A stretch of 64,000 nt of DNA from Streptococcus mitis (lineage in GTDB: Bacteria; Bacillota; Bacilli; Lactobacillales; Streptococcaceae). The position numbers and the translations under genes are program-made. The notes beneath the pieces were generated by a model. It worked only from the letters and a program-made list of their open reading frames with translations, had not been told where the DNA came from and did no database searches. Every line of letters begins with the position of its first letter. Position 1 is the first letter of the stretch. The DNA lies in NCBI RefSeq assembly GCF_000722685.1, contig NZ_JPFV01000011.1:372001-436000 (forward strand), read 5' to 3'. This document shows positions 1 through 10,262 of the stretch, piece after piece.

Positions 1-1233
1 TCCTAGATTACGTAATTTTTCGATAATATCAGAATAACCACGTAAGATAAACTCGATATTTGTAATTTCAGTTTTACCTTCAGCCATAAGCCCAGCAATG
101 ACTAGTGCAGCCCCAGCTCGTAGGTCAGTCGCTTTAACACTGGCCCCACGCAAACTACGTCCACCCGTGTACAAAATATGACCATTTGTTGTCGAAATAT
201 CCACATCCATCTTTGCTAGTTCAAAAACATGATTTACACGTTTTTCATAAATCGTATCAACAATTGTACCACGACCATTAGCTGTTAGTAAAAGAGGGGT
301 AATCGGTTGTTGTAAATCGGTAGCAAAGCCTGGGTAAGGAGCTGTCTTAATATTGATTGCTTTCAAATTAGACTGTTCCTCGACAAAAATGCTGTCTTCA
401 GATACAGTCATTCGAACTCCCATTTCTTCCAACTTAGCGATGAATCCTTCTAAGTGTTCATAAAGAACATTATTTATACGAATTCCCTTACCAACTGCAG
501 CAGCTAAAGAAATATATGTTCCAGCTTCAATACGGTCTGGAATCACCTGATGACGTGTACCATGTAATCTTTCAACACCATCAATAATGATGATATTAGT
601 TCCTGCCCCACGGATATGGGCACCCATATTATTCAAGAGAGTTGCAACATCAATAATCTCAGGTTCACGGGCTGCATTTTCAATAATAGTACGACCATTC
701 GCTTTAACCGCAGCAATCATCGTATTAATCGTTGCACCGACACTAACTGTATCCATGTAAATACTTGCGCCATGAAGTCCTGTATCTTTAGCAGATAACT
801 TCATGTTATCTCCCTCGTAGCTAACAGTAGCACCCATAGCTTCAAAAGCCTTAAGGTGTAAGTCAATCGGACGAGGACCAAGGTCACATCCTCCAGGCAA
901 GCCAACTGTGGCTTCACCAAAACGACCTAAAAGACTTCCATAAAAATAATAAGATGCACGAAGACTATTGATTTTCCCATAAGGCATTGGAATATTTTGA
1001 ACACCTCTTGGGTCAATCTCCAATACATCGTCATAACGCTTAACAGTAGCTCCCATCAATTCCATGATTTCGACAAGACTGGCTACATCCGAAATATCCG
1101 GAACACAATCCAAAGTTACAACATCATCTGCTAAAATAATAGCTGGAATTAGGGCCACAACACTATTTTTAGCACCACTAATAGTGATTTCACCTTGTAG
1201 TGGTAATCCACCATTGATAACAATTTTTCTCAT
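1..1233 (-). CDS. murA: UDP-N-acetylglucosamine 1-carboxyvinyltransferase, 3' end outside the window
   Basis: This enzyme transfers enolpyruvate from PEP to UDP-GlcNAc, the first committed cytosolic step of peptidoglycan synthesis. The frame stays open from ATG at 1231-1233 to base 1 (411 codons), so only the last few residues are missing; the family is about 420 residues. The N-terminus shows the SGAKNS substrate-binding Lys motif near residue 22, and the catalytic loop reads [12 protein letters not shown] with its Cys near residue 116. Streptococci carry two paralogues (murA/murZ) and I cannot say which this is. The gene stands alone, with an extended -10 promoter about 50 bases upstream. 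Confidence 0.95.
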   Translation of the reverse strand, partial: MRKIVINGGLPLQGEITISGAKNSVVALIPAIILADDVVTLDCVPDISDVASLVEIMELMGATVKRYDDVLEIDPRGVQNIPMPYGKINSLRASYYFYGSLLGRFGEATVGLPGGCDLGPRPIDLHLKAFEAMGATVSYEGDNMKLSAKDTGLHGASIYMDTVSVGATINTMIAAVKANGRTIIENAAREPEIIDVATLLNNMGAHIRGAGTNIIIIDGVERLHGTRHQVIPDRIEAGTYISLAAAVGKGIRINNVLYEHLEGFIAKLEEMGVRMTVSEDSIFVEEQSNLKAINIKTAPYPGFATDLQQPITPLLLTANGRGTIVDTIYEKRVNHVFELAKMDVDISTTNGHILYTGGRSLRGASVKATDLRAGAALVIAGLMAEGKTEITNIEFILRGYSDIIEKLRNLG

Positions 1234-1283
1234 TCTAAGTTTTTAATACTCTTTCAAGATTTCTAATAAGGTCTTTAAAATAA

Positions 1284-1292
1284 ATTATATCA
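1284..1292 (-). promoter_or_regulatory. Extended -10 promoter of murA
   Basis: On the minus strand this reads TGATATAAT, a TGn plus perfect TATAAT extended -10 box of the kind common in streptococci. It lies about 50 bases before the murA ATG. I see no convincing -35. Confidence 0.65.
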
Positions 1293-1320
1293 TAAATGCA
1301 ACCTTTTTTCCATCCCTTTC

Positions 1321-2192
1321 ACTTTTATAGTTGCTTAGTTTTAAACAAAAGCTATGGCATATAATACTGATTTTAAACAAGGAGCATTAGATTACATCAA
1401 AGAGGGACACCGCCATATCGAAGCAACTAAAGTTTTTGATGTTGGCGTCAGAACTCTCTTCACGTGGGAAAAGAAAGACGCGAACAAGGACACTTAGAGC
1501 GGAGAAAGCGAGTCGTCAAAAAGCGGAAGATTCCTTTAGAGGAATTGAAAGCCTTTGTAGAGGCTCATCCAGACACTTTTTTACGGGAAATTGTGGCACA
1601 TTTTGATTGTGTTGTTCCTTCAGTATGGGCAGCTTTAAAGCAGATTCATGTCACTTTAAAAAATGACGACTAGCTTTAAGGAAAAAAATCCAGAGAAAGT
1701 CGCTGAGTTTCTTGATATTTTGGATAACCTAAAAGATTTACTAGTCGTATATATTGATGAAACAGGAGTCGACCGCTACCTCTATCGTCCTTATGCACGG
1801 GCTCCTAGAGGGGAGAAAGTCTATGAAAAGATTAGCGGACTTCAATTGTTGCAGGATAAGTAGACGGAGAGTTTATAGCTTCTATGATTTACAAGGAAAG
1901 TATGACGAGTAATTTCTTTGTGGAGTGGTTCAAAACGCAACTTATACCTGTTTTGAAGAGCCCTCATGTCATTGTCATGGACAATGCTAGTTTTCATCCT
2001 AAGAACATTTTGGATGAGCTTTGCATTCAAGATAAGAATTTTTCTTACCTCTACCACCTTATTCACCAGATTTGAATCCTATTGAGCAAGCTTGAGGTTT
2101 CTTGAAAAAGAAAGTGACGGATTTATTAAGGGAAGTTCCAAATATTTTTGAATGTTTAGAATGCTTTTTTAAAACTACATAACTATAAAAGT
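1321..2192 (+). mobile_element. IS630-family insertion sequence (IS630-Spn1-like), inactive
   Basis: The ends are inverted repeats: acttttatagtt at 1321-1332 matches the reverse complement at 2181-2192 exactly, and the match resumes after a 4-base mismatch. Between them lies one broken transposase. The element separates murA from the PspC-domain gene. Family assignment rests on the protein remnants. Confidence 0.85.
1354..2150 (+). pseudogene. IS630-family transposase, multiply frameshifted
   Basis: The start ATG at 1354 gives MAYNTDFKQGALDYIKEG, the helix-turn-helix N-terminus typical of IS630-Spn1 transposases, and stops near 1497. The rest continues in other frames from 1464, 1663 and 1884. 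The DDE pieces are visible: IDETGVDRYLYRPY (first Asp), VMDNASFHP (second Asp), and PYSPDLNPIEQ (Glu) near 2070-2090. The codon after EQA is TGA where family members have Trp (TGG), so the last domain also ends early. Several frameshifts and a nonsense change make it clearly non-functional. Confidence 0.85.
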
Positions 2193-2200
2193 AAAAAAGA

Positions 2201-2242
2201 CTTTAAATCAAGCAGTTTAGACTATTGATTTAAAGCTTTTTA
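2201..2242. terminator. Bidirectional hairpin terminator
   Basis: ctttaaatca (2201-2210) pairs perfectly with tgatttaaag (2226-2235) around a 15-base loop. A T-rich run follows on the plus strand and a T6 run on the minus strand, so it can end the leftward PspC-domain transcript. Confidence 0.6.
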
Positions 2243-2332
2243 CTTATTCCCAATCTTTTGTGGAAGGCTATTAGCCATGTACAGAAAAATCCTTAAATGC
2301 GTAAGCAACTATTGCCTTATTAGCTAAGTAGC

Positions 2333-2605
2333 TCACCAAAACCAGCCTTCATTATCGTCAATAGCTTGGGCTTCTTTGCGTTTACGTGGGCCTGTTCCGT
2401 ACATTTCTGCTTCGATTTCTTCCTTGGTAGGCATGATAGAAGCTAGGATGATATAGATAATCACGCCAAGTCCAAAGTTTGCGACTGTAAAAATGGCAAA
2501 CAGAAAACGAACAAGGGTAACATCAAAGTTCCACTTATCTGACAGACCTGCCAGAACTCCTGAAATCATGCGATTTCTTCTCATTTTATAAAATTTACTG
2601 TTCAT
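2333..2605 (-). CDS. PspC-domain small membrane protein
   Basis: This 90-aa protein matches the PspC (phage-shock protein C-like) family: a short basic N-terminus (KFYKMRRNRMISGVLAGLSD), one transmembrane segment around residues 30-55 and a charged C-terminus. PspC-domain proteins sit in the membrane and take part in envelope-stress responses; the role in streptococci is unknown. The start has a good Shine-Dalgarno (AGAGG). Its own extended -10 box lies upstream, so it need not depend on the sprT/tex transcript. Confidence 0.85.
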   Translation of the reverse strand: MNSKFYKMRRNRMISGVLAGLSDKWNFDVTLVRFLFAIFTVANFGLGVIIYIILASIMPTKEEIEAEMYGTGPRKRKEAQAIDDNEGWFW

Positions 2606-2635
2606 GGTATTACCTCTTTCTACTAGGTTGGATAT

Positions 2636-2644
2636 AGTATAGCA
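2636..2644 (-). promoter_or_regulatory. Extended -10 promoter of the PspC-domain gene
   Basis: The minus strand reads TGCTATACT (TGn plus TATACT), about 30 bases before the start codon and between the sprT stop and this gene. Confidence 0.5.
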
Positions 2645-2663
2645 CGGATAGGCTCGGCTTTCA

Positions 2664-3113
2664 TCAGTCCTCAGGCTGATTTATCAGTAGCAATTTACCT
2701 CGACAAAATCCACAACGATAGCGTTTGGTATCAATTCTTCGCTTACGCTGATAGGTTTGCTGGCAGGATTGGCAACGATAGAGCTTGATAGGCTTGGCGT
2801 TACTATTGGACAAGGAAGGAACAAAGCGTAATCCATCGACTGCTTTCAACAGTTCCTTAAAATCCCGATCCTTGTGTTGATAACCCTTCCCTTGAAAGTA
2901 GAGGTGATAATGACAGAGTTCATGTCGGACAATTTTCCTAAAAACATCCAACCCCAATTCCTGATAAACCTTGGGATTAAAATCCAAATGCCCATCTTTT
3001 GGGAAAAATCGCCCACCTGTCGAACGCAGACGAGAATTCCACTGGGCTTGATGGATAAAAGGATTCCCGAAGTCTTCTAGCGAAACTTGCTTGACGTACT
3101 CAGTCAGATTCAT
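2664..3113 (-). CDS. SprT-like zinc metalloprotease-family protein
   Basis: This SprT-family protein is about 149 aa and has the zinc-metalloprotease signature HELCHYH near residue 75, followed by a C-terminal zinc ribbon with two CxxC pairs (CQSC and CGFC). SprT/Spartan relatives in eukaryotes cleave DNA-protein crosslinks; the bacterial role is not settled. I chose ATG at 3113 (MNLTEYV, the usual start) over an upstream in-frame GTG at 3146. The start lies inside the end of tex, overlapping by 14 bases, so the two are probably co-transcribed and translationally coupled. Confidence 0.85.
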   Translation of the reverse strand: MNLTEYVKQVSLEDFGNPFIHQAQWNSRLRSTGGRFFPKDGHLDFNPKVYQELGLDVFRKIVRHELCHYHLYFQGKGYQHKDRDFKELLKAVDGLRFVPSLSNSNAKPIKLYRCQSCQQTYQRKRRIDTKRYRCGFCRGKLLLINQPED

Positions 3114-5229
3114 TTGGAGCGAGGAGCGACAGATTGACTTTTTCACGTTCAGTATCGATTTTCTTAACCCAAACGGTCACCAAATCTCCGACAGATACCA
3201 CTTGACTGGGGTGTTTGATAAACTTCCGACTCATATGGGAAATATGAATCAAGCCGTCCTCGTGAATCCCGATATCAACAAAGGCACCAAAATCAACGAC
3301 GTTACGCACCACACCTTCTAGTTTCTGATCAACCACTAAGTCTTTGATATCTAGGACATCTTGGCGAAGCACAGGTGCATCAAAGGAATCACGGAAATCT
3401 CGACCTGGTTTGAGAAGGTCTTCAATAATATCTTTAAGAGTTTCTGGGCCAAGGTCTAGCTCTTGCGCCATTTCCTTGACTGAAAGCGACTTGAGTTTGC
3501 TTTGAGCCTCTTCATTCAGATCCTTGATATTCAAGCGTTTAAAAAGTTCCTTAACGGCAGTGTAGTTTTCTGGGTGAACTCCTGTATTATCAAGAATATT
3601 GCTACTTTCAGGGATACGAAGGAAACCAGCAGCCTGTTCAAAGGCCTTAGCCCCCAGACGAGGAACTTTCTTGATTTGGGCGCGTGAAGTGATTTTTCCT
3701 TCTTCCTCACGATATTTGACGATATTTTCAGAAATGGTTTTATTGAGGCCAGCGACATGGGAAAGAAGAGATGGACTGGCTGTATTGATGTTGACACCGA
3801 CTTGGTTAACCACCGTATCCACGACAAAGTCCAAACTTTCAGACAGCTTCTTCTGACTGACATCATGCTGGTACTGGCCGACACCAATTGACTTAGGATC
3901 GATTTTGACCAATTCTGCAAGGGGATCTTGCAAACGACGGGCGATAGAAATGGCAGAGCGTTTTTCAACGGTCAAGTCTGGAAACTCCTGACGAGCAAGT
4001 TCACTGGCAGAGTAGACCGAAGCACCACTTTCACTGACAATAACATAGCTGACTTCAGGGAAATCTTTAAGAACCTCTGCCACAAAGGCTTCACTTTCAC
4101 GACTGGCCGTTCCATTTCCGATAGCAATAATCTCTACACCGTATTGACCAATCAGGTCCGCCAGATCTTTCTTTGCTTCTTCGATTTGACGAGCTGATGC
4201 TGGTTTGACAGGATAAATGACCTGAGTCGTCAGCATTTTTCCTGTTGCATCCACGACAGCTAGCTTGGCACCTGTACGAAAGGCTGGGTCAAATCCAAGA
4301 ACCACGCGCCCTTTTAGAGGAGCAACCAAGAGAAGATTGCGCAGGTTGTCAGAAAAGAGCTGGATAGCTCCTTCTTCCGCTTTCTCAGTTAATTCTGTCC
4401 GAATACGACGCTCGATAGCAGGCAAGACTTTTTTCTTAACAGATTGCTGAACCACTTCATCAATATAAGCATTTTTCACCTTGAAACGAGCTGCAAAGAA
4501 GGCAAGAATGCGGTCTGTTGCATGCTCAAAACCGACCTTCAAGACACCTAGCTTCTCCCCACGATTGAGAGCCAAGGTACGATAACCCTGCATATTTCCA
4601 ACCGTCTCTGAAAAATCATAATAAATCTGAAAAACTTGTTTTTCATCAAGACTTTCATCCTTGACTTGAGAAGTGAGTGTAGAGTGTCTCAGCACTTCCT
4701 GATAAGTCATAGCACGTAAATTTACATCTTCCGATAAGGCTTCGACCAAGATATCAACTGCACCAGCCAAGGCTTCCTTGCCAGTCGCAAATCCTTCACA
4801 GACAAACTTTTCAGCCTCTTTTTCTAAATCCGCTACATTCTGCAAAATCAAGCGAGCAAGTGGGAAGAGTCCGGCTTCACGGGCAATGGTTGCCTTGGTT
4901 CGACGTTTTTCCTTGTACGGAAGATAGAGTTCTTCTACGTCTGCTAATTTTTCGGCAGCTAAGATAGCTTCCTCCAATTCCTTGGTCAACTTGCCTTGTT
5001 CTTGAATCTTAGCTAAAACAGCTTCCTTACGGTCGTTGAGATTTGTCAGACTTTTATCCAAGTCGATAATGGCCTTAATCGCCACCTCATCCAGACTACC
5101 AGTCATATCCTTGCGATAACGCGCGATGAAGGGAATAGTCGCCCCTTCAGCTGTCAAACTTAGAACGGTATCAATTTGTTTTAAACTCACTCCCAAATCC
5201 TGAGAGATTTTTTCATATTTTTTATCCAT
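3100..5229 (-). CDS. tex: Tex family transcription accessory protein, S1 RNA-binding
   Basis: This 709-aa cytosolic nucleic-acid-binding protein has the Tex architecture: N-terminal helical region, YqgF/RNase H-like domain in the middle ([19 protein letters not shown] near residue 330), helix-hairpin-helix repeats ([12 protein letters not shown] and the following [10 protein letters not shown]) and a C-terminal S1 domain ([20 protein letters not shown] near 650). Tex proteins affect expression of several genes, probably at transcription elongation. I use the ATG at 5229 ([13 protein letters not shown]); the 20 codons upstream overlap the promoter. The -10 box sits only 6 bases before the ATG, so the mRNA should be leaderless or nearly so. 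Confidence 0.95.
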   Translation of the reverse strand: MDKKYEKISQDLGVSLKQIDTVLSLTAEGATIPFIARYRKDMTGSLDEVAIKAIIDLDKSLTNLNDRKEAVLAKIQEQGKLTKELEEAILAAEKLADVEELYLPYKEKRRTKATIAREAGLFPLARLILQNVADLEKEAEKFVCEGFATGKEALAGAVDILVEALSEDVNLRAMTYQEVLRHSTLTSQVKDESLDEKQVFQIYYDFSETVGNMQGYRTLALNRGEKLGVLKVGFEHATDRILAFFAARFKVKNAYIDEVVQQSVKKKVLPAIERRIRTELTEKAEEGAIQLFSDNLRNLLLVAPLKGRVVLGFDPAFRTGAKLAVVDATGKMLTTQVIYPVKPASARQIEEAKKDLADLIGQYGVEIIAIGNGTASRESEAFVAEVLKDFPEVSYVIVSESGASVYSASELARQEFPDLTVEKRSAISIARRLQDPLAELVKIDPKSIGVGQYQHDVSQKKLSESLDFVVDTVVNQVGVNINTASPSLLSHVAGLNKTISENIVKYREEEGKITSRAQIKKVPRLGAKAFEQAAGFLRIPESSNILDNTGVHPENYTAVKELFKRLNIKDLNEEAQSKLKSLSVKEMAQELDLGPETLKDIIEDLLKPGRDFRDSFDAPVLRQDVLDIKDLVVDQKLEGVVRNVVDFGAFVDIGIHEDGLIHISHMSRKFIKHPSQVVSVGDLVTVWVKKIDTEREKVNLSLLAPNESD

Positions 5230-5235
5230 AAATCT

Positions 5236-5244
5236 ATTATACCA
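5236..5244 (-). promoter_or_regulatory. Extended -10 promoter adjoining the tex start codon
   Basis: The minus strand reads TGGTATAAT, then six bases, then the tex ATG. Transcription starting 7 bases after the -10 would begin at the A of ATG. No Shine-Dalgarno fits between promoter and start. Confidence 0.65.
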
Positions 5245-5356
5245 CAAGCTAGAAGGCTTTCTCCAATCCTTTTCCACTATCGAAAACAATTAAAAAACGC
5301 CCTTTTCCTCAAAATAATAGTATAATAGAGGTAGAATTTAGAATCGAGGTACACCT

Positions 5357-5491
5357 ATGGCTGTAAAATTTACAAAACGAGACGACTTGGACAAGATGTT
5401 TGAAGAGTTTGCTAAACTCCCTGATTTGAAACAAGTCACTTTCCCTGATGACAAAGAGAAAAAAGCTAAAGCAGAAAAGAAAACTAGATGA
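5357..5491 (+). CDS. Small highly charged conserved protein, 44 aa
   Basis: The ORF starts MAVKFTKRDDLDKMFEEFAK and ends in a Lys-rich tail. A GAGG Shine-Dalgarno lies 7 bases upstream, and a TATAAT box at 5321-5326 can serve the operon. Its stop codon overlaps the start of the permease gene (ATGA), which indicates a translated first gene of a three-gene operon. I do not recognise a function; it is soluble and charged. Confidence 0.75.
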   Translation: MAVKFTKRDDLDKMFEEFAKLPDLKQVTFPDDKEKKAKAEKKTR

Positions 5492-6393
5492 CTGCTTTCC
5501 AACAACTCCCATCTAGTGTACTTCAAACTGGAGCCATTTTTCTCTCCATTATCATTGAAGCCCTTCCCTTTGTTCTGATAGGAAGCATTGTCTCAGGGCT
5601 GATTGAGGTTTATATCACACCTGACAAGGTTTATCATTTTCTCCCTCGAAATCGTTGGGGGAGAATCTTTTTTGGCACCTTCATCGGGATACTTTTTCCC
5701 TCTTGTGAATGTGGAATCGTCCCCATCATCAATCGTTTTCTGGAAAAGAAGGTTCCCAGTTACACGGCCGTTCCTTTTCTTGTGACAGCACCTGTTATCA
5801 ATCCCATTGTTCTTTTTGCGACCTATTCTGCCTTTGGCAACTCCTTCCATGTCGCCCTGTTACGAGCTCTAGGTTCCATTGTAGTAGCTGTTATACTTGG
5901 AATTTTTCTGGGATTTTTCTGGCAAGAACCAATTCAGAAAGAAAATCGTCTGGCCTGTCATGAGCATGATTTTTCTCACTTAAGCCCTGCAAAAAAAGTT
6001 TTGCAGGTCTTTGTGCAAGCAATTGATGAATTTTTTGATACGGGACGTTATTTAGTATTTGGCTGTCTCTTTGCTTCCATAATACAGGTCTACGTTCCGA
6101 CTCGGATTCTGACCTCTATCAGTGCAACCCCTATTTTTGCCATCCTGCTCTTGATGCTTTTGGCCTTTCTTCTCTCTCTCTGCAGTGAGGCGGATGCCTT
6201 TATCGGTGCTTCTCTACTCTCTAGTTTCGGTTTGGCACCAGTTCTGGCCTTTCTAGTGATTGGTCCAATGCTGGATATCAAAAATATTCTCATGATGAAA
6301 AATTACTTGAAAGCACGATTTATCAGTCACTTCATAATGATTGTGACTCTTGTCGTCTTAGTCTATTCTCTCTTGATTGGAGCCATTCTATGA
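5488..6393 (+). CDS. YraQ/UPF0718 (DUF318) family membrane permease
   Basis: This 301-aa polytopic membrane protein has about eight hydrophobic segments. The family motif is visible twice: FPSCECGIVPI with a Cys pair in the N-terminal half, and LCSEADAFIGASL in the C-terminal half. DUF318 permeases are predicted transporters, and B. subtilis YcgR is a relative. It overlaps both neighbours by 4 bases. Its pairing with a DUF1980 protein matches the ycgR-ycgQ pair, so the two probably act as one complex. The substrate is unknown. Confidence 0.85.
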   Translation: MTAFQQLPSSVLQTGAIFLSIIIEALPFVLIGSIVSGLIEVYITPDKVYHFLPRNRWGRIFFGTFIGILFPSCECGIVPIINRFLEKKVPSYTAVPFLVTAPVINPIVLFATYSAFGNSFHVALLRALGSIVVAVILGIFLGFFWQEPIQKENRLACHEHDFSHLSPAKKVLQVFVQAIDEFFDTGRYLVFGCLFASIIQVYVPTRILTSISATPIFAILLLMLLAFLLSLCSEADAFIGASLLSSFGLAPVLAFLVIGPMLDIKNILMMKNYLKARFISHFIMIVTLVVLVYSLLIGAIL

Positions 6394-7205
6394 TGCGATT
6401 TTTAGTTTTAGCTGGCTATTTTGAACTGACCATTTATCTCCATCTGTCGGGCAAATTAAACCAGTACATCAACATGCACTATTCCTATCTGGCCTATATT
6501 TCCATGGTGCTTTCCTTTATCTTGGCAGTCGTTCAATTGTATATCTGGATGAAACAAGTCAAAACCCACAGTCATCTGAACAGCCGATTGGCCAAGGTGA
6601 CGAGTATTGCTCTTCTGGCTATTCCTATTGTCGTCGGTTTAACTTTTCCAACTGTTAGCTTGGATTCTCAGACCGTTTCAGCAAAAGGCTATCATTTCCC
6701 CTTATCAGAAGGAACGGATCTGGCCATTCAGACAAGCGAAGGGACGACAAGCCAATATTTGAAACCTGATACCAGTTCTTATTTCTCAAAAACAGCCTAT
6801 GAAAAAGAGATGCGAACTGCAGCAGATAAATACTTGTCCCAAGATAGCATTAACATTACTAACGAAAACTATATGGAAGTCATGGAAGCTATCTACGACT
6901 ATCCAGATGAGTTTGAGGGTAAGACAGTCCAGTTCACAGGCTTTGTCTATAACGACCCCAGTCATGCCAATAGCCAATTTTTGTTCCGCTTCGGCATTAT
7001 TCACTGTATCGCAGATTCTGGTGTCTATGGTTTGTTGACCAAGGGAAATACCCGTCAGTATGAGGACAACACTTGGATTACAGCCAAAGGAAAACTGATC
7101 AATCACTACCATAAAGAACTCAAACAAAACCTTCCAACCTTGGAAATCGAAAGCTTTACCAAAGTCGATAAACCAGAAAATCCCTATGTTTATCGAGCTT
7201 TTTAA
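6390..7205 (+). CDS. TIGR03943/DUF1980 family membrane-anchored protein
   Basis: This 271-aa YcgQ-like partner of the upstream permease has two or three N-terminal transmembrane segments (residues about 1-90). A large extracytoplasmic domain follows, containing EGKTVQFTGFVYND and RFGIIHCIADSGVYGL, characteristic of the family. It starts with ATGATG overlapping the permease stop. Ligand and reaction are unknown. A strong terminator follows the stop. Confidence 0.85.
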   Translation: MMRFLVLAGYFELTIYLHLSGKLNQYINMHYSYLAYISMVLSFILAVVQLYIWMKQVKTHSHLNSRLAKVTSIALLAIPIVVGLTFPTVSLDSQTVSAKGYHFPLSEGTDLAIQTSEGTTSQYLKPDTSSYFSKTAYEKEMRTAADKYLSQDSINITNENYMEVMEAIYDYPDEFEGKTVQFTGFVYNDPSHANSQFLFRFGIIHCIADSGVYGLLTKGNTRQYEDNTWITAKGKLINHYHKELKQNLPTLEIESFTKVDKPENPYVYRAF

Positions 7206-7220
7206 GGAAAGTAAGATAAA

Positions 7221-7270
7221 AACGAACAAGTTCTCTTCTGAATGACAGAAAAAGAGCCTGTTCGTTTTTT
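7221..7270 (+). terminator. Rho-independent terminator of the permease operon
   Basis: aacgaacaag (7221-7230) pairs with cctgttcgtt (7257-7266), extended by ttctctt/aaagag, and is followed by a T6 run. Confidence 0.85.
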
Positions 7271-7333
7271 GTTATATGAGAATTAGTGACTTGTAGATTT
7301 TCATCTTATACCATTTCCAGCAATACAAGTAGC

Positions 7334-8050
7334 TCATAGAGAATAAGCGAGCCAGTCATTAATCAGACTAGCGATTTCTTTGGGTGCTTCAGTATAAACT
7401 TCATGGCTAACGTTTTCTAGAAAAATAGTATCAAAATAATCTGGCAATTCTTTTAAGGCTTCCTCTCTCCATGTAGCTTCATTAGGATAGCGAGGACAAA
7501 TAAACAAGGTATCCCCCACTTCTCTCTTAAAAGCTTGTATTTTCCTACGTAGGCGGAGTATCGCTTCTATATTTTCATAATTTATAGCTAACTCATATCT
7601 ATTATACTCAGAATTCCAGTGATAGGACTGCCTTACGGCTTTCTCCATATTTTCTGACCAATGCTTTGCTTCAGATTTTTCTTTAGAAGTAAGAACATCT
7701 AAATCCGAAACAATTTGAGATTTGATATAATTTTTAGTTTCCTCTAACTCTGTATCCAAAGGTAAAATCTTATCTAAATCTAGATAGCCACCATCCAAAA
7801 GAATCAGTTTCTTTACTTCTTCAAATTCCGATGCGAGATAACGAGTTAAATCTCCTCCAAGAGAATGACCTATCAGACAGATAGATTCTTCCTCTACAAT
7901 CTCATTTTTAAACCATGATTTCAATTCTGTTTCATCTCGAAGATGCTTTTCATATGGATTTAGAAAATAGACCTGCGAATCTAGTTCTTGAAGAAAATCC
8001 TTGCTATGATAGACATTGCTTCCCAAACCGCCAATAAAATATTTTTTCAT
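7334..8050 (-). CDS. Alpha/beta hydrolase (RBBP9/YdeN-like)
   Basis: This 238-aa predicted cytosolic serine hydrolase has the nucleophile elbow GHSLGG near residue 62, an acidic candidate in LILLDGGYLD, and a C-terminal His in NVSHEVY. The short form with an immediate GGLGSN N-terminus resembles small alpha/beta hydrolases of unknown substrate. It follows the 103-aa gene by 3 bases and is probably in the same transcript. Confidence 0.75.
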   Translation of the reverse strand: MKKYFIGGLGSNVYHSKDFLQELDSQVYFLNPYEKHLRDETELKSWFKNEIVEEESICLIGHSLGGDLTRYLASEFEEVKKLILLDGGYLDLDKILPLDTELEETKNYIKSQIVSDLDVLTSKEKSEAKHWSENMEKAVRQSYHWNSEYNRYELAINYENIEAILRLRRKIQAFKREVGDTLFICPRYPNEATWREEALKELPDYFDTIFLENVSHEVYTEAPKEIASLINDWLAYSL

Positions 8051-8053
8051 TCT

Positions 8054-8365
8054 CTACTTAATACTATGCTTATTCATCTTTTGTTCAAAGATAGTTGTGA
8101 TAATCTGACGCAATTCTTCGCGTTCTTTTTCTGGTATTTCACCACTTGTTTGAGCTGCAGCGTAGAGTTCAGGGTGTTCAATTGAAATGCGTTTAATTGT
8201 ACGTGTCGTAGCATGTTTTCTTACAAAAAACGGAATTCGCTTAATCAAGTCTTGTGGTACTAGCGCAAGAATCTTCTCAGCAGTTTCCTTGTCACTAATC
8301 TTAGACGTTGTCAGCCCCTTCTTAATCATTTCTTGTTCTTTTTCTGTAAAATCTTTTAATTCCAT
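8054..8365 (-). CDS. Conserved hypothetical protein, 103 aa
   Basis: This is a helical, charged cytosolic protein (MELKDFTEKEQEMIKKGLTT). It has an AGGAGG Shine-Dalgarno and ends 3 bases before the hydrolase start, which suggests an operon. No catalytic motif or membrane segment is visible, and I cannot name the family. Confidence 0.7.
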   Translation of the reverse strand: MELKDFTEKEQEMIKKGLTTSKISDKETAEKILALVPQDLIKRIPFFVRKHATTRTIKRISIEHPELYAAAQTSGEIPEKEREELRQIITTIFEQKMNKHSIK

Positions 8366-8484
8366 GCGATTAGTCCTCCTATTTTCTTTAAGTTAAATTA
8401 TATATCATTTGTAGCAAGACGACAAATAGTCTGTTTGTAAAATGCTCTCTATCCTACAATTTTCCTATCGCTCATGATTGCTCT

Positions 8485-10227
8485 TTAATGAAAAATCACA
8501 AAACCTTTTGGAGAGATCACAAGCTGATTTTCCAATTCTAGGCAATTGCTTGCTAGTGCTACTGCTTCTTTCTCGACAATATAATCTTTTGTTGATTGGT
8601 TGAATATTGCTTTGAGAACCTGTCCTTCGTATTTCCATTCCAAAGCTACTAGATCTGGTTTGATTTCTTGGAGGCTATACTTGCCATGCGGAATGATTTC
8701 TGACGCATGTTTGCGAATCTTGATTAGCTTCTTCATAAAGTTCAGCATATCATTGTCACTTGATACACGTTCCCAAGGCATACAACGACGACAATCTGGG
8801 TCTGGACTGCCAGTCAAGGATAACTCTGTTCCATAATAGATGCAGGGTGTTCCTTTTTGTAAAAAGAGAAAGGCTAGGGCTGATTTGACCAGTTGAACGT
8901 CTTCATTTGCCGTCCACAAGATTCGTTCTGTATCATGCGAATCCAAGAGATTAAACATAACCTCTGAAATCTGTTGTTTGTAATACATAGATTGGCCATT
9001 GATTTCATCGATGAACTGGTCTGTCTTCTTAACACCTCGTAAGAAATAGTCCTTGATGCTATCAGATAAAGGATAATTCATGACCGCATGGAACTCATCT
9101 CCATTTAGCCAAGGCTGAGACGTATGCCAGACTTCTCCTAAAATATAAAGATCAGGCTTTTTAGCTAGAACTGCCTTGCGAAAATCCTTCCAGAATTGAT
9201 GGTCAATCTCATTAGCCACATCCAAACGCCAAGCATCGATATCAAACTCTTCAATCCAATAAGTCGCAACCTTTAATAGATAGTCCTTGACCTCTGGATT
9301 GGCTGTATTTAGCTTAGGCATATAGTCCTCAAAACCAAAAGCATGATAGGGTAACTCTCTCTTATTAGCAAGCTTATCAGTCGTCACTGGGAATTGTTGG
9401 ATATGGAACCAATCCTTATAAGCAGACTCCTCACCGTTTTCGATAACATCTTGCCATTGAGGCGATTGCGAACCAATATGATTAAATACAGCATCCAGCA
9501 TGATTTTTATACCTCGCTGATGCGCTTGCTCGACCAGCTCCCGAAAGGTCTCCTTGTCTCCAAAATGACGGTCAATTTCAAAGTAATCTGTCGTATTGTA
9601 CTTATGATTGCTCGTAGATTCAAAGATAGGACAAAGATAAAGTCCAGTAATTCCCAAGTCTTGCAAGTAATCCAGATGGTCAATAATCCCCTGTAAATCA
9701 CCACCAAAGAAATCATCACTCTTAGGTGTGACAGATGAATCCCAGTCTAAAGTCCCTTCTGGGTTTAATCGAGCATTTCCATTAGCAAATCTCTCAGGAA
9801 ATATCTGATACCACACCGTATTTGAAACCCAGTCAGGAATCAGGCATGCATCAATCTCATGAAGATAAGGCAACTTAAATCCATTTCCAATAGCATGAAG
9901 ATTTTCTAGAGAATTTTCAACACAACCTTTATCGCCATACAAAATACTTTTACCTTCTGTATCCGTGACTTCAAAGAGATACTGGATACGTGCAAAGTCA
10001 ACTGACACTTCAACCTGCCAATAGTCAAATAAGGCATCAGAAGTTATTCTGGCCATTTTCTTTGTATCTTGATAAAACTCCTCCATAAAGATAAAAGGGT
10101 CCCCATAATGCAAGATGATGCTTTCGATGTCCCCTTTCTTAGTTCGAATCCGAGTGTGAAGTTTCTTATCCTTATAAAGATAGGCGAACTCCGACTCAGG
10201 CCTATGGTAAATAGCGCTTAATTCCAT
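8485..10227 (-). CDS. Intracellular GH13 alpha-glucosidase (neopullulanase/cyclomaltodextrinase-like)
   Basis: This 580-aa enzyme hydrolyses alpha-1,4-glucosidic bonds in maltodextrin-type substrates. It lacks a signal peptide, so it works on imported oligosaccharides. An N-terminal beta domain (about 1-130) precedes the GH13 barrel. All four conserved regions are present: DAVFNH near 240, AWRLDVANE near 323 (nucleophile Asp), GEVWH near 354 (acid Glu) and LLDSHDTER near 417. The N-domain plus NKYNTTDY-type subsite favours neopullulanase/cyclomaltodextrinase over secreted amylase. A LacI-type operator between promoter and start predicts control by maltose/maltodextrin or CcpA. Confidence 0.9.
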   Translation of the reverse strand: MELSAIYHRPESEFAYLYKDKKLHTRIRTKKGDIESIILHYGDPFIFMEEFYQDTKKMARITSDALFDYWQVEVSVDFARIQYLFEVTDTEGKSILYGDKGCVENSLENLHAIGNGFKLPYLHEIDACLIPDWVSNTVWYQIFPERFANGNARLNPEGTLDWDSSVTPKSDDFFGGDLQGIIDHLDYLQDLGITGLYLCPIFESTSNHKYNTTDYFEIDRHFGDKETFRELVEQAHQRGIKIMLDAVFNHIGSQSPQWQDVIENGEESAYKDWFHIQQFPVTTDKLANKRELPYHAFGFEDYMPKLNTANPEVKDYLLKVATYWIEEFDIDAWRLDVANEIDHQFWKDFRKAVLAKKPDLYILGEVWHTSQPWLNGDEFHAVMNYPLSDSIKDYFLRGVKKTDQFIDEINGQSMYYKQQISEVMFNLLDSHDTERILWTANEDVQLVKSALAFLFLQKGTPCIYYGTELSLTGSPDPDCRRCMPWERVSSDNDMLNFMKKLIKIRKHASEIIPHGKYSLQEIKPDLVALEWKYEGQVLKAIFNQSTKDYIVEKEAVALASNCLELENQLVISPKGFVIFH

Positions 10228-10262
10228 TGTATCTGTCTCCTAGTTTACTTTTATCCGTATAC

